Source: Burkholderia metallica
Lineage (GTDB): Bacteria; Pseudomonadota; Gammaproteobacteria; Burkholderiales; Burkholderiaceae
Reading direction: 5' to 3'
Assembly (NCBI RefSeq): GCF_902832845.1
Contig: NZ_CADFDB010000006.1
Coordinates: 329,313 to 393,312, forward strand
DNA length: 64,000 bases
The notes beneath the pieces are model-generated. The model worked only from the letters and a program-made list of their open reading frames with translations. It was not told where the DNA came from and did no database searches. Below, in pieces: positions 51,263-61,148 of the stretch; position 1 is the first letter of the stretch; every line of letters starts with the position of its first letter. A program made the position numbers and the translations under genes.

Positions 51263-52318
51263 ATGACCACCCCCTCGCCCGCCGCCCCCCTGCCCGTCGT
51301 CGCGCTGACGCTCGGCGACCCCGCCGGCATCGGCGCCGAACTGATCGCGAAGCTGCTCGCGCGCCCCGACGCAACCGCCCATGCAAATCTCGTGCTGATC
51401 GGCGACCGCTGGCTGTGGGAAGCCGGCCAGCGCTTCGCCGGCGTCGCGGTCGACGTCGAGCCCGTCGCGTCGCTCGCCGCCGCGCGCGGCCGGCGCTCGA
51501 CCGCGCGCGCCGCGTTCGTCGCCGTCGACACGATCGCCCCGGCCGACGTCACGGTCGGGCAGCCCGGCGCGGCCGGCGGCCGCTCGACGCTGACCGTGCT
51601 CGACCTGTGCCTCGACGCGGCGCTCGCCGGCGACATCGACGCGATCTGCTTCGCGCCGCTGAACAAGTACGCGATGAAGCTCGGCGGGCTGAAACACGAG
51701 GACGAGCTGCACCACTTCGCCGAAGCGCTCGGCGTGACCGGCTACTTCTGCGAATTCAACACGCTCGGCGAGCTGTGGACCGCGCGCATCTCGTCGCACA
51801 TTCCGCTGAAGGATGCGCCGCGCTACCTGAGCATCGAGCGGATCGAGCAGGCCTCCGAACTGATCTACCGGTCGCTGCTCGCGAACGGTGTCGCGGCGCC
51901 GAAAGTGGCGATCGCCGCGTTCAACCCGCACGGCGGCGACGGCGGCAGCTGCGGCCGCGAGGAAGTCGACATCATCGAGCCGGCGGTGCGCAAGCTGCAG
52001 GCGCGCGACTGGCCGACCGACGCGCCGTTCCACGGCCCGTTCCCCGCCGACACGATCTTCCTGAAGGCGCAGGCCGGCGACTACCAGGCGATCGTCACGA
52101 TGTACCACGACCAGGGGCAGATCGCGATCAAGCTGCTCGGCTTCTCGCGCGGCGTCACCGTGCAGGGCGGGCTGCCCGTGCCGATCACGACGCCCGCGCA
52201 CGGCACCGCGTACGACATCGCGGGCCGCGGCACGGCCGACGTCGGCGCAACCTGGCAGGCGCTGCAGATCGCGTGCCGGATGGGCGCCGCGCGCCGCACT
52301 GCCACCGTTTCGGCGTGA
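51263..52318 (+). CDS. pdxA: PdxA-family 4-phospho-sugar-acid dehydrogenase
   Basis: A 351-residue member of the PdxA fold. Key features are [18 protein letters not shown] at the N-terminus, [28 protein letters not shown] and metal-binding [13 protein letters not shown], and [15 protein letters not shown] at the end. PdxA oxidises 4-phosphohydroxy-L-threonine in vitamin B6 synthesis, but the PdxA2 group found in sugar-acid operons acts on 4-phospho-D-erythronate or threonate. Context favours the second. No kinase (DUF1537 type) is adjacent, which is unusual for PdxA2 clusters. Confidence 0.85.
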   Translation: MTTPSPAAPLPVVALTLGDPAGIGAELIAKLLARPDATAHANLVLIGDRWLWEAGQRFAGVAVDVEPVASLAAARGRRSTARAAFVAVDTIAPADVTVGQPGAAGGRSTLTVLDLCLDAALAGDIDAICFAPLNKYAMKLGGLKHEDELHHFAEALGVTGYFCEFNTLGELWTARISSHIPLKDAPRYLSIERIEQASELIYRSLLANGVAAPKVAIAAFNPHGGDGGSCGREEVDIIEPAVRKLQARDWPTDAPFHGPFPADTIFLKAQAGDYQAIVTMYHDQGQIAIKLLGFSRGVTVQGGLPVPITTPAHGTAYDIAGRGTADVGATWQALQIACRMGAARRTATVSA

Positions 52319-52368
52319 CGTTCGCGCGCCTCCCGCACCCGACAACACCAATTACCGGAGACACCATC

Positions 52369-53541
52369 ATGAAAATCCGTTCCGTGCGCGCACGCGTATT
52401 CCAGTGGAAAGGCAAGACCGTTCCGCCCCAGGGCAACTTCTGCTCGAACGCGATGGATCTGCTGTACGCGCCGCAGGAAACGATGAGCACGTTCCGCTTC
52501 CATTCGTGGACGGTCGTCGAGGTGGAGACCGACGACGGCATCGTCGGCCTCGGCAACGTCGCGCTCGCGCCGCACGTCGCGAAGGTGATCATCGACCAGT
52601 ACCTCGCGCCGCTCGTGATCGGCCACGACCCGTGGGACTACGAATACCTGAACCAGCGGATGTATCGCGCGACCCACGCGTGGGGCCGCAAGGGCATCGG
52701 CATGGCGGCGATCTCGGCGGTCGACATCGCGATCTGGGACATCCTCGGCAAGAGCGTCGGCAAGCCGGTGTTCAAGCTGCTCGGCGGCCGCACCAAGGAA
52801 AAGATCCCCTGCTACTACTCGAAGCTCTACCGCACCGACCTGAAAGAGATGCAGGACGAAGCGCAGCGCTACCTGAAGGAAGGCTTCCGCGCGTTCAAGA
52901 TGCGCTTCGGCTACGGGCCCGCGCACGGGCAGCAGGGCGTGGTCGAAAACCTGAAGTCGGTTGCCGCGATCCGCGAGGTGATCGGCTACGACAACGACCT
53001 GATGCTCGAGTGCTACATGGGCTGGAACCTCGAGTACGCGAAGCGCATCCTGCCGAAGCTCGAGAAATACCAGCCGCGCTGGCTGGAAGAACCGGTGATC
53101 GCCGACGACATCGACGGCTATGCGGAGCTGAACCAGCTGACGCGCATCCCGATCTCCGGCGGCGAGCACGAGTTCTCGCTGTACGGCTTCAAGCAACTGC
53201 TCGACCGCAAGGCCGTGTCGGTCGTCCAGTACGACACGAACCGCGTCGGCGGGATCACGATGGCGCACAAGATCAACGCGCTGTGCGAGGCGTACAGCGT
53301 GCCGGTGATTCCGCATGCGGGCCAGATGCACAACTATCACCTGACGATGAGCACGCTCGCGTCGCCGATGAGCGAGTACTTCCCGATGTTCGACGTCGAG
53401 GTCGGCAACGAGCTGTTCTATTACATCTTCGACGGCGAGCCGGTGGCCGAGAACGGCTTCGTGCAGCTGCGCGACGACGTGCCAGGCCTCGGCCTCACGC
53501 TGAAGACCGCGTTTCTCGACCAGTTCGACATCGTCGAGTGA
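52369..53541 (+). CDS. Enolase-superfamily aldonate dehydratase (rhamnonate/lyxonate dehydratase-like)
   Basis: A 390-residue mandelate-racemase-type enzyme. The N-terminal capping domain has [20 protein letters not shown]. The barrel has [12 protein letters not shown] (Lys177-x-Arg179), metal ligands Glu214 ([10 protein letters not shown]), Glu240 (RWLEEPV) and Glu266 (SGGEHEF), then Asp289 and His316 ([12 protein letters not shown]) as the Asp-His dyad. It dehydrates a sugar acid to a 2-keto-3-deoxy acid. The KMRFGYGP signature fits the L-rhamnonate/L-lyxonate dehydratase group; exact substrate unknown. Eight bases from the DapA-family gene. Confidence 0.85.
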   Translation: MKIRSVRARVFQWKGKTVPPQGNFCSNAMDLLYAPQETMSTFRFHSWTVVEVETDDGIVGLGNVALAPHVAKVIIDQYLAPLVIGHDPWDYEYLNQRMYRATHAWGRKGIGMAAISAVDIAIWDILGKSVGKPVFKLLGGRTKEKIPCYYSKLYRTDLKEMQDEAQRYLKEGFRAFKMRFGYGPAHGQQGVVENLKSVAAIREVIGYDNDLMLECYMGWNLEYAKRILPKLEKYQPRWLEEPVIADDIDGYAELNQLTRIPISGGEHEFSLYGFKQLLDRKAVSVVQYDTNRVGGITMAHKINALCEAYSVPVIPHAGQMHNYHLTMSTLASPMSEYFPMFDVEVGNELFYYIFDGEPVAENGFVQLRDDVPGLGLTLKTAFLDQFDIVE

Positions 53542-53549
53542 GGCCCGCC

Positions 53550-54467
53550 ATGCACGCACGCTACCAGGGCGTCTTTCCGGTCGCGCCGACGATCTTCGAC
53601 GCGACCGGCGCGCTCGATCTCGACGGCCAGCGCCGCTGCCTCGAGTTCATGATCGATGCCGGTTCGCAAGGCATCTGCATCCACGCGAACTACTCCGAGC
53701 AATTCTCGCTCGGCGACGACGAACGCGACCTGATCACGCGCGTCACGCTCGAGCACGTCGCGGGCCGCGTGCCGGTGATCGTCACGACGTCGCACTTCAG
53801 CGCGCGGATCTGCGCGGCACGCAACCGGCACGCGCAGGCGCTCGGCGCCGCGATGGTGATGGTGATGCCGCCGTACCACGGCGCGACATTCCGCGTGCCG
53901 GAAGCGCAGGTGCGCGCGTTCTTCCGCGAGGTGGCCGACGGCCTCGACATTCCGCTGATGATCCAGGACGCACCCGCTAGCGGCGTCGCGCTGCCGGCAG
54001 CGCTGCTCGCGTCGCTCGCCCGCGAGATCGACGCCGTGTCGTACTTCAAGATCGAGACGGCCGGCGCCGCGTCGAAGCTGCGCGAGCTGATCGCGCTCGG
54101 CGGCGATGCGATCGAGGGGCCGTGGGACGGCGAGGAAGGCATCACGCTGCTCGCCGATCTCGATGCCGGCGCGACCGGCGCGATGACGGGCGGCGGCTAT
54201 CCGGACGGCATTCGCCGGATCACCGACGCGTATTTCGCCGGCCGCCGCGACGAAGCAGTCGAGCAGTACGTGCGCTGGCTGCCGCTGATCAACTACGAAA
54301 ACCGCCAGTCGGGCTTCCTCACCGCAAAGGCGCTGATGCGCGAAGGCGGCGTGATCGCATGCGACGCCCCGCGCGCGCCGTGGCCCGAGCTGCATCCCCA
54401 GGTGCGCGCCGGGTTGCTCGACACGGCGCGGCGGCTCGATCCGCTCGTGCTGCGCTGGGGGCATTAG
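53550..54467 (+). CDS. DapA-family aldolase/dehydratase for 2-keto-3-deoxy sugar acid
   Basis: A 305-residue class I aldolase-fold protein. The N-terminus is YQGVFPVAPTIFDATGALDL. The Schiff-base lysine is in AVSYFKIETAGAA. The substrate-carboxylate motif normally GTTGE is here IHANYSEQF, the version found in sugar-acid operons rather than in lysine biosynthesis. It should cleave or dehydrate the product of the upstream dehydratase. The barrel ends with EGPWDGEEGITLLADLDAGA and GAMTGGGYPDGIRRITDAYF. Part of the pdxA-dehydratase operon. Confidence 0.85.
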   Translation: MHARYQGVFPVAPTIFDATGALDLDGQRRCLEFMIDAGSQGICIHANYSEQFSLGDDERDLITRVTLEHVAGRVPVIVTTSHFSARICAARNRHAQALGAAMVMVMPPYHGATFRVPEAQVRAFFREVADGLDIPLMIQDAPASGVALPAALLASLAREIDAVSYFKIETAGAASKLRELIALGGDAIEGPWDGEEGITLLADLDAGATGAMTGGGYPDGIRRITDAYFAGRRDEAVEQYVRWLPLINYENRQSGFLTAKALMREGGVIACDAPRAPWPELHPQVRAGLLDTARRLDPLVLRWGH

Positions 54468-54661
54468 GCGTCCGGACGCCTGCGGTGTGCGCTTCACGGC
54501 TCCTGCCCGACGCGCACGCCGTGCAGCCGGACAGACGTTCGCGCCGATGGGAAATGCGTACCTGCGTTGCGCATCGGCGGTTAGCCCCGTGCGGATTCGT
54601 CACGGCGTGACAGCGGTCCATCAGAAGATCGCTGCCGCAGATCGACAATATTGGAGACATC

Positions 54662-55954
54662 ATGAATTCGTTGAACCCGGCCACCCCGGCCTACGAAGCC
54701 GGCGAAGCCATTCCGCGCCGCCGCTGGCTGCGCGTGATTCCGCCGCTGCTGCTCGCCTGCATCATTTCCTACATGGACCGCGTGAACATCGCGTTCGCGA
54801 TGCCCGGCGGGATGAACGCCGATCTCGGCATGGACGCGACGATGGCCGGCCTTGCCGGCGGCATCTTCTTCTTCGGCTACCTGTTCCTGCAGATTCCCGG
54901 CGGCCGGCGCGCGGCGCTCGGCAGCGGCAAGACCTTCATCGCGTGGTCGCTCGTGAGCTGGGCCGTGCTGTCGGTGCTGACCGGGCTCGTCACGCACACC
55001 TGGCAACTGCTGACGCTGCGCTTCCTGCTCGGCGTGGCCGAGGGCGGGATGCTGCCCGTCGTGCTGACGATGGTCAGCCACTGGTTTCCCGACCGCGAGC
55101 GCGGGCGCGCGAATGCGATGGTCATCATGTTCGTGCCGCTCGCCGGCATGATCACCGCGCCGCTGTCCGGCTTCATCCTCGCCGCGTACGACTGGCATCA
55201 CCTGTTCTTTAGCGCGGGCGCGCTGTCGCTGCTGTGCCTGGTCGTATGGCTGATGTTCGCCGACGACGGCCCCGAGACCGCGCGCTGGGTGTCGCCGCGC
55301 GAGAAAGCCTACATCCTCGACGCGCTGCGCGACGAACAGGAACGCAAGCGCGCAGCCGGCACGCCGGCTGCCGCGTCGTTCGGCGAGATGCTGCCCAACC
55401 CGACGATCTGGCTGCTGATCGCGATCAACTTCTGCTATCAGGTCGGCATCTACGGCTATACGATGTGGTTGCCGACCCTGCTGAAAAACCTCACGCACAC
55501 CGGGATGGGCAAGATCGGCCTGCTCGCGATGCTGCCGTACGTCGCGATGGTGATCGGGATGTTCGTCACGTCGTATTTGTCTGACCGAACCGGCAAGCGC
55601 CGCCTGTTCGTGCTGCTGCCGCTCGTCGGCTTCGCCGCGTGCCTCGCGCTGTCGGTGCTCACGCACGCGTCGATGGCCGTGTCGTTCGCGTTCCTGATCG
55701 GCTGCGGCTTCTTCCTGCAGGCGGCCGCCGGCGTGTTCTGGGCGATTCCGCCGAAGCTCTGCAGCGTCGAGACGGCCGGCAGCGCGCGCGGCCTGATCAA
55801 CGCGCTCGGCAATCTCGGCGGGTTCTGCGGCCCGTATGCGGTCGGCGTGCTGACCCAGCACGTGAGCGCGGCGGCCGGCGTGTACAGCCTCGCGATCACG
55901 CTCGCGGTGGCCGGCCTGCTCGCGCTGACGCTGCCCAAGCGCTGCGAGGACTGA
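54662..55954 (+). CDS. MFS transporter, ACS family (second sugar-acid carrier)
   Basis: A 430-residue 12-helix transporter. TM1 includes IISYMDRVNIAFAMPGGMNA (YMDRVNI signature). The segment FGYLFLQIPGGRRAALGSGK is the loop 2-3 region, and GVAEGGMLPVVLTMVSHWFP corresponds to TM4-5. The ATG follows GGAGACATC. A 194-base gap separates it from the aldolase gene, so it may have its own promoter. Family members carry tartrate, glucarate, 4-hydroxyphenylacetate and aldonates. Confidence 0.9.
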   Translation: MNSLNPATPAYEAGEAIPRRRWLRVIPPLLLACIISYMDRVNIAFAMPGGMNADLGMDATMAGLAGGIFFFGYLFLQIPGGRRAALGSGKTFIAWSLVSWAVLSVLTGLVTHTWQLLTLRFLLGVAEGGMLPVVLTMVSHWFPDRERGRANAMVIMFVPLAGMITAPLSGFILAAYDWHHLFFSAGALSLLCLVVWLMFADDGPETARWVSPREKAYILDALRDEQERKRAAGTPAAASFGEMLPNPTIWLLIAINFCYQVGIYGYTMWLPTLLKNLTHTGMGKIGLLAMLPYVAMVIGMFVTSYLSDRTGKRRLFVLLPLVGFAACLALSVLTHASMAVSFAFLIGCGFFLQAAAGVFWAIPPKLCSVETAGSARGLINALGNLGGFCGPYAVGVLTQHVSAAAGVYSLAITLAVAGLLALTLPKRCED

Positions 55955-55997
55955 TGGCCGATATACGGGACAACGAACGAATCGACGGAGACACACC

Positions 55998-56945
55998 ATG
56001 AACGACATCCTGTTGCTGGTGCAGAAATGCGCCCATACCTTCAGCTTCTACGACCTCGACACGAAAACCGCGCTCAGGCACGTCGTGCTGCCGAACTTCC
56101 CGCACGAGTTCACCGTCGACGTGAACGAGCGCTACGCGTATGTCGGCATCTTCGGGATCGAGACCGCATGGTCGCGCGGCCATGAAGGCGATCACCGGAT
56201 CGCCGAGATCGACCTCGTCGAACGCACGCATACGCGCATGCTCGACCTGTGGCCGTACTACCGGCCGCACGGGATGGCGAGCGACCGCGACGGCCGGCTG
56301 TACGCGATGAGCGAGGCGCACGACATGCTCCTCGTGTTCGACGAGCCGACCAAGCAGCCCGTGCCGAACATGGCGGTGCCGTCCGGCGGCGTGAAGACGC
56401 ACCTCGTCACGCTCACGCGCGACGCGAGCCGTGCGTACGGCGTGCACCTGTTGTCGAATACGGTCACGCAATTCCATCCGCGCGACGCGACGGTCGCGCC
56501 GCGCGCGGTGATGCCCGGCCCGCGCCCCGAAGGCAACGCGCTGTCGAGCGACGAGCGCACGCTGTTCGTCGCGAATCGCGGCGACGACACGCTCGTCGCG
56601 ATCGACACCGAAACGATGACCTGCGGCCGCCGCGTGAAGACGCGCAGCGATCCGAACCGCATCTACCGCGCAAGCGCGCCGGACGGCCGCGACCTGTTGC
56701 TGCTGACCAATTCGGGCGAACGGTCGATCTCCGTGTTCGATGCGCAGCAGCTGGAGGAGATCGAACGCATCGCACTGCCGGCCAACCCGACCGCGCTGTC
56801 GTTCCATCCGTCGCGGCGCGTCGCGTACGTGTCGTTCCAGGACGACTACGTGCGCGAGCTCGACCTCGATACGTGGCGTTTCGTCGGCGCGCTGGCGACG
56901 CTGCGCGAGCCCGATGCGTCGTACGTGCTCGCCGGGGCCCGCTGA
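55998..56945 (+). CDS. Cytosolic beta-propeller protein (YncE/lactonase-like)
   Basis: A 315-residue protein without signal peptide. It has repeated four-strand blades: FSFYDLDTKTALRHVVLPNF, HRIAEIDLVERTHTRMLDLW, LYAMSEAHDMLLVFDEPTKQ, TLFVANRGDDTLVAIDTETM and RSISVFDAQQLEEIERIALP, about seven in all. This is the WD40-like YVTN/lactonase propeller fold. In a sugar-acid operon a lactonase or sugar-binding role is plausible, but catalytic metal ligands cannot be assigned. One base separates it from the lactonase-type amidohydrolase gene. Confidence 0.65.
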   Translation: MNDILLLVQKCAHTFSFYDLDTKTALRHVVLPNFPHEFTVDVNERYAYVGIFGIETAWSRGHEGDHRIAEIDLVERTHTRMLDLWPYYRPHGMASDRDGRLYAMSEAHDMLLVFDEPTKQPVPNMAVPSGGVKTHLVTLTRDASRAYGVHLLSNTVTQFHPRDATVAPRAVMPGPRPEGNALSSDERTLFVANRGDDTLVAIDTETMTCGRRVKTRSDPNRIYRASAPDGRDLLLLTNSGERSISVFDAQQLEEIERIALPANPTALSFHPSRRVAYVSFQDDYVRELDLDTWRFVGALATLREPDASYVLAGAR

Positions 56946-56946
56946 C

Positions 56947-57906
56947 ATGCACACCCCGCCGCCGCCCGACGGCCTGCCGGATGCGCTCGTCGATGCGCAC
57001 CACCACCTGTGGCGGCTCGACGCGGGCGCGCACTATCCGTGGCTGCAGGAGGACTACGATCCGGCGCGCTTCATGTTCGGCGACTACGCGGCGCTGTGCC
57101 GCGATTTCGGCGTGGACGATCTGCGGCGCGCGGCGCAACGCACACCGATCGTCGCCAGCGTGCACGTCGAGGCCGAACGGGCGCGCGGCGAGGCGCTGGC
57201 GGAAACGCGCTGGCTGCACGAGGTCGCGGCGTCGCACGGGTTGCCGTCGGCGGTCGTCGCGTGGGTCGACCTGCTCGCCGGCGATGCGGATGAACGGCTC
57301 GCCGAGCAGGCCGCATGGCCGCGCGTGCGCGGCGTGCGCTTCAAGCCGCGCACCGCGGCCGCGCCCGATGCGCTGGTCGACGGGCCGGGCACGCTGCGCG
57401 ATCCGCGCTGGCCGGCCGCGCTCGAACGCGTCGCCGCGCACGGGCTGTGCTGGGATCTGCGCGTGCCGTTCTGGCATCTCGACGACGCGGCCGCGCTGCT
57501 GGCCGATGCACCGGATGTCGACGTCGTGCTCGAACATGCGGGGCTGCCGTGGGATCGCTCGGACGCGGGGCTCGCGCGCTGGCGGCGCGGGATGGCGGCG
57601 CTGGCCGCGTGGCCGCGCGTGGCCGTGAAGATTTCCGAACTCGGCTTGCGCGATGCGGCGTGGAACGACGCGGACAATGCACGGATCATCCGCGACACGA
57701 TCGCGATCTTCGGCGCGCAGCGCTGCCTGTTCGCGAGCAACTTCCCGGTGGCCGGCCTGCGCGTGTCGTATCCCGCGCTGCTGCGTACGTTCGCGCGTTC
57801 GATGACGCACCTCGACGACGCCGCGCGCCGTGCGATCTGGCATGACAACGCGCTGCGGGTGTACCGGATCGCACTCGATGCGTCGGCTCGCCCGATCACT
57901 GGATAA
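56947..57906 (+). CDS. COG3618-type amidohydrolase (sugar lactonase)
   Basis: A 319-residue TIM-barrel amidohydrolase. The metal motif is VDAHHHLWRLDAGAHYPWLQ near residue 16 (HxH). VASVHVEAERARGEALAETR corresponds to strand 3, VVLEHAGLPWDRSDAG gives a His, and CLFASNFPVAGLRVSYPALL supplies the terminal NFP motif characteristic of COG3618 (L-rhamnono/L-fucono-lactonase type). It should open an aldonolactone to the acid used by the dehydratase upstream. Cotranscribed with the propeller gene. Confidence 0.85.
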   Translation: MHTPPPPDGLPDALVDAHHHLWRLDAGAHYPWLQEDYDPARFMFGDYAALCRDFGVDDLRRAAQRTPIVASVHVEAERARGEALAETRWLHEVAASHGLPSAVVAWVDLLAGDADERLAEQAAWPRVRGVRFKPRTAAAPDALVDGPGTLRDPRWPAALERVAAHGLCWDLRVPFWHLDDAAALLADAPDVDVVLEHAGLPWDRSDAGLARWRRGMAALAAWPRVAVKISELGLRDAAWNDADNARIIRDTIAIFGAQRCLFASNFPVAGLRVSYPALLRTFARSMTHLDDAARRAIWHDNALRVYRIALDASARPITG

Positions 57907-58087
57907 CGCACGCTGCCCCGCCTCGCCCCCGCACCCCACCACCACATTTTGTGCATCGCACGACGCACGCTGAGCAAAAAGTATCGGTCCGCGAATTCTT
58001 TTGATGTGGTGATCGCATCGCCCCCGTCACACCATTGTTCCTGCCGTCATCGGCGGCATTCGAACAAGCAGAATCAAGGAGACACGG

Positions 58088-59362
58088 GTGAACAAGATGC
58101 GAATCGTCGCAGCCGGCCTGCTGCTCGGCGCCTGTCTGCCGGGCGTCGCGGCCGCGCAAACCTGCAAGGTGCCGACCCTTCGGGTGCTCGCGCAGAAGAG
58201 CCTCGGCCTGTCGGTGATGGAAAAATCGCTGGCCGACTACGAGAAGAAGAGCGGCACGAAGGTCGAGATCAGCTACTTCGGCGAAAACGACCGCCGCGCG
58301 AAATCGCGGCTCGACGCGTCGACCGGCGCGGGTTCGTACCAGATCTACTACGTCGACGAGGCGAACGTCGCCGAATTCGCGTCGGCGAACTGGATCGTGC
58401 CGCTCCTCAAGTACTACCCGAAGGAATACGACTACGACGACTTCCTGCCCGGCCGCCGCGCGGTCGCAAGCTACAACGGCGTCGCGTACTTCGCGCCGCT
58501 GATCGGCGGCGGCGACTTCCTGTTCTACCGCCGCGACCTGCTCGACGCCGCGCACATCCCGGTGCCGAAGACGCTCGACCAGCTCGTCGCCGCGATCAGG
58601 AAGCTCAACGCGCCGCCGAAGCTGTACGGCTGGGTCGCGCGCGGCCAGCGCGGCTCGGGGATGAACGTATGGCGCTGGTCGCCATTCATGCTCGGGATGG
58701 GCGGCGCGTGGACCGACAAGGCCGGCCAGCCCGCGTTCAACTCGCCGGCCGCGGTGAAGGCCACGCAACTCTACAGCGAACTGTTCAAGTACGCGCCGCC
58801 GGGCGCCGCGACCTACGACTGGAGCAACGCGCTCGAAGCGTTCCGCTCGGGCAAGGTCGCATTCATGATCGAATCGACGCCGTTCGCCGACTGGATGGAG
58901 GATGCGAGCAAGTCGAGCGTGGCCGGCAAGGTCGGCTACACGCGCCCGCCCGCGCCGCTGCCGTCGGCCGCTTACGGACACGGCTTCGCGATCTCGGCGG
59001 TCGGCGCGAAGGACGACTGCACGCGGATGGCCGCTGGCCGCTTCATCGCGTGGGCGACCAGCAAGGACCAGGAGCAGGCGCGGCTGCGCAACGGCGTGTT
59101 CAGCGACTACAACCGATCGAGCACGATCGCGAGCCCGTACTTCAGGCAGCACGTCGCACCGCAGATCCAGGCCGGGCTGAACGACACCAACCCGGTCACG
59201 CAGGTGACGATCTGGCGCACGCCGCAGTGGCCCGACATCGGCGACAACCTCGGCATCGCGCTCGAACAGGTGTTCACCGGCACGCAGACGGACGTGCGCG
59301 GCACGCTCGACGATGCGGCCCAGTACGCGAAGGACGCGCTCGAACATGGCGCTCGCAAATGA
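58088..59362 (+). CDS. ABC transporter sugar/polyol-binding protein
   Basis: A 424-residue family 1 periplasmic binding protein, starting at GTG with AAGGAGACACGG upstream. The signal peptide ends LPGVAAAQ. Mature features include VEISYFGENDRRAKSRLDAS, YQIYYVDEANVAEFASANWI and LNAPPKLYGWVARGQRGSGM, where aromatic residues line a polyhydroxy ligand pocket. It belongs to the sorbitol/mannitol (SmoE/MtlE) type. First gene of a transport operon; the permease gene begins within its last codons. Confidence 0.9.
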   Translation: MNKMRIVAAGLLLGACLPGVAAAQTCKVPTLRVLAQKSLGLSVMEKSLADYEKKSGTKVEISYFGENDRRAKSRLDASTGAGSYQIYYVDEANVAEFASANWIVPLLKYYPKEYDYDDFLPGRRAVASYNGVAYFAPLIGGGDFLFYRRDLLDAAHIPVPKTLDQLVAAIRKLNAPPKLYGWVARGQRGSGMNVWRWSPFMLGMGGAWTDKAGQPAFNSPAAVKATQLYSELFKYAPPGAATYDWSNALEAFRSGKVAFMIESTPFADWMEDASKSSVAGKVGYTRPPAPLPSAAYGHGFAISAVGAKDDCTRMAAGRFIAWATSKDQEQARLRNGVFSDYNRSSTIASPYFRQHVAPQIQAGLNDTNPVTQVTIWRTPQWPDIGDNLGIALEQVFTGTQTDVRGTLDDAAQYAKDALEHGARK

Positions 59363-60314
59363 CGGCGCCGGCGGACGCGCGCTCGACGTCCGCCCGGCCC
59401 CTTCCCCGCCTGCCGCACCGTCCGCGCGGCGCGGCCGCGCGCGCCGCGACCGCACGAGCCTGCCGTGGGTGTTCCTCGCGCCGACGCTCGCGCTGCTCGC
59501 GGTCCTGAGCCTCGTCCCGACCGTCGCCGCGATCAACCTCGCGCTGCGCAACCGCGTGCTGCGCTATCCGGACAGCGAATACGTCGGCCTGCGCAACTTC
59601 GTGCGGCTCGCCGCCGACCGGCGCTTCCTGAACGCGATCGAGGTGTCGGTGCTGTGGGAAGTCGTCACGGTGGCCGGCGCGGTGATCGTCGGGATCGCGC
59701 TCGCCGTGTTCCTGTTCGAGCGCGTACACGGCCGCTGGCGCCGCGTCGCGTCCCTGGTGTTGATCATGCCGGTGCTGCTGCCGCGCGTGTCGGCCGCGTT
59801 CATCTGGAAGTTCATGTATGCGCCGCTCACCGGCATCCTGAGCTGGCTGCTCGGCACGATCGGCATCGAAAACACCGCGTTCCTCGCCGATCCTCATCTC
59901 GCGCTGTACGCGGTCGCGCTCGTCGACGTATGGCAATGGGGGCTGTTCTTCGCGGTCGTGATCCTGAAGCTGCTGGAGACGCTGCCGCCCGAACCGCTCG
60001 AAGCCGCGCGGCTCGACTACGCGACGACGTGGCAGGTGCATGCGTACATCGCGCTGCCGATGCTGAAGGCGCCGCTCGTGAGCCTCGTGTTCATCAAGAT
60101 GGTCGAATCGCTGCGCTCGTTCGACCTGATCTACGTGATGACCAAGGGCGGCCCCGGCATCGCGACCGAGACACTCGATCTCTACGCGTACCAGCAGGGC
60201 ATCGGCCTCGCCGGCAAGGTGTCGTATGCGTCGAGCATGGCCGTGCTGATGATGGTCGCGACCACGCTCGTCTTCACGCTCATCTGGAAGAGGGTCAACA
60301 AATGGGACGACTGA
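59346..60314 (+). CDS. ABC transporter permease (MalF/SmoF type)
   Basis: A 322-residue inner-membrane protein with six hydrophobic segments, starting with WVFLAPTLALLAVLSLVPTV. The EAA loop PPEPLEAARLDYATTWQVHA followed by YIALPMLKAP contacts the ATPase. It overlaps the binding-protein gene by 17 bases and the second permease by 13 bases. It forms the heterodimeric channel with the next gene. Confidence 0.92.
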   Translation: MALANDGAGGRALDVRPAPSPPAAPSARRGRARRDRTSLPWVFLAPTLALLAVLSLVPTVAAINLALRNRVLRYPDSEYVGLRNFVRLAADRRFLNAIEVSVLWEVVTVAGAVIVGIALAVFLFERVHGRWRRVASLVLIMPVLLPRVSAAFIWKFMYAPLTGILSWLLGTIGIENTAFLADPHLALYAVALVDVWQWGLFFAVVILKLLETLPPEPLEAARLDYATTWQVHAYIALPMLKAPLVSLVFIKMVESLRSFDLIYVMTKGGPGIATETLDLYAYQQGIGLAGKVSYASSMAVLMMVATTLVFTLIWKRVNKWDD

Positions 60315-61141
60315 TGGCCCGCCGCGGCGGCGGCGCAAGCATTTCGACCGCATCGACCGTCGCGATCGCCGGCGCGATCCTGCTCGTCGCCGCGTTCCCG
60401 CTGTTCTGGGCAGTGCTCAATTCGCTCAAGCACCTGCTCGACATCGTCACGCCCACGCCGCGCTTCTTCTTCACGCCGACGCTCGCGAACTACGAGCAGG
60501 TGCTGTCGAGCCCCGAGGTGCTGATCGGGCTCGGCAACAGCATCGCGATCGTCGGCGCGGCCGTGCTGATCGGCGCGGTGCTCGGCGTGCCGGCCGCGTA
60601 TGCGATCGCGCGCTATCCGGTGCGCGGCAAGCGCGACATCCAGTTCTTCCTGCTGTCGCTGCGCTTCCTGCCGCCCGTGGCGGTCGCGCTGCCGCTGATC
60701 GCGATCTGGGTCGATCTCGGGTTGTACGACACGAAGCTGTCGATGATCGTCACGTACCTGCTCGTCACGCTGTCGACCATCACGTGGCTGTCGATTCCGG
60801 TGTTCCGCCGGCTGCCGCGCGAGATCGAGGAAGCCGCCGCGCTCGACGGCTACGGCCCGTATGCGGTGTTCTGGCACATCGCGCTGCCGGTGTGCGCGAG
60901 CACGCTGCTCGGCGGCATCGTGTTCAGCTTCGTGCTGGTGTGGAACGAACTGATGATCGCGCTCGCGCTCACGTCGTCGCGCAGCGCGACGCTGCCGGTG
61001 GTCGCCTCCGCGTTCACGTCGCTCGGCCAGGAAGTGCCGTGGGGCGTGATCAACGCGTCGACGGTGCTGCTCGCGCTGCCGCCGCTCGTGTTCGTCGGCA
61101 TCCTGAGCCGGCTGCTCAATTCGATGGTCAACGGAAAATAA
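60302..61141 (+). CDS. ABC transporter permease (MalG/SmoG type)
   Basis: A 279-residue protein with six hydrophobic segments (first: [20 protein letters not shown]). The EAA loop is [20 protein letters not shown] followed by IALPVCAS. The ATG at 60302 has GAGGG upstream within the previous gene; ATG 60314, overlapping the previous stop as TGATG, is also possible. It pairs with the previous permease. Confidence 0.92.
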   Translation: MGRLMARRGGGASISTASTVAIAGAILLVAAFPLFWAVLNSLKHLLDIVTPTPRFFFTPTLANYEQVLSSPEVLIGLGNSIAIVGAAVLIGAVLGVPAAYAIARYPVRGKRDIQFFLLSLRFLPPVAVALPLIAIWVDLGLYDTKLSMIVTYLLVTLSTITWLSIPVFRRLPREIEEAAALDGYGPYAVFWHIALPVCASTLLGGIVFSFVLVWNELMIALALTSSRSATLPVVASAFTSLGQEVPWGVINASTVLLALPPLVFVGILSRLLNSMVNGK

Positions 61142-61148
61142 GGAGGAT

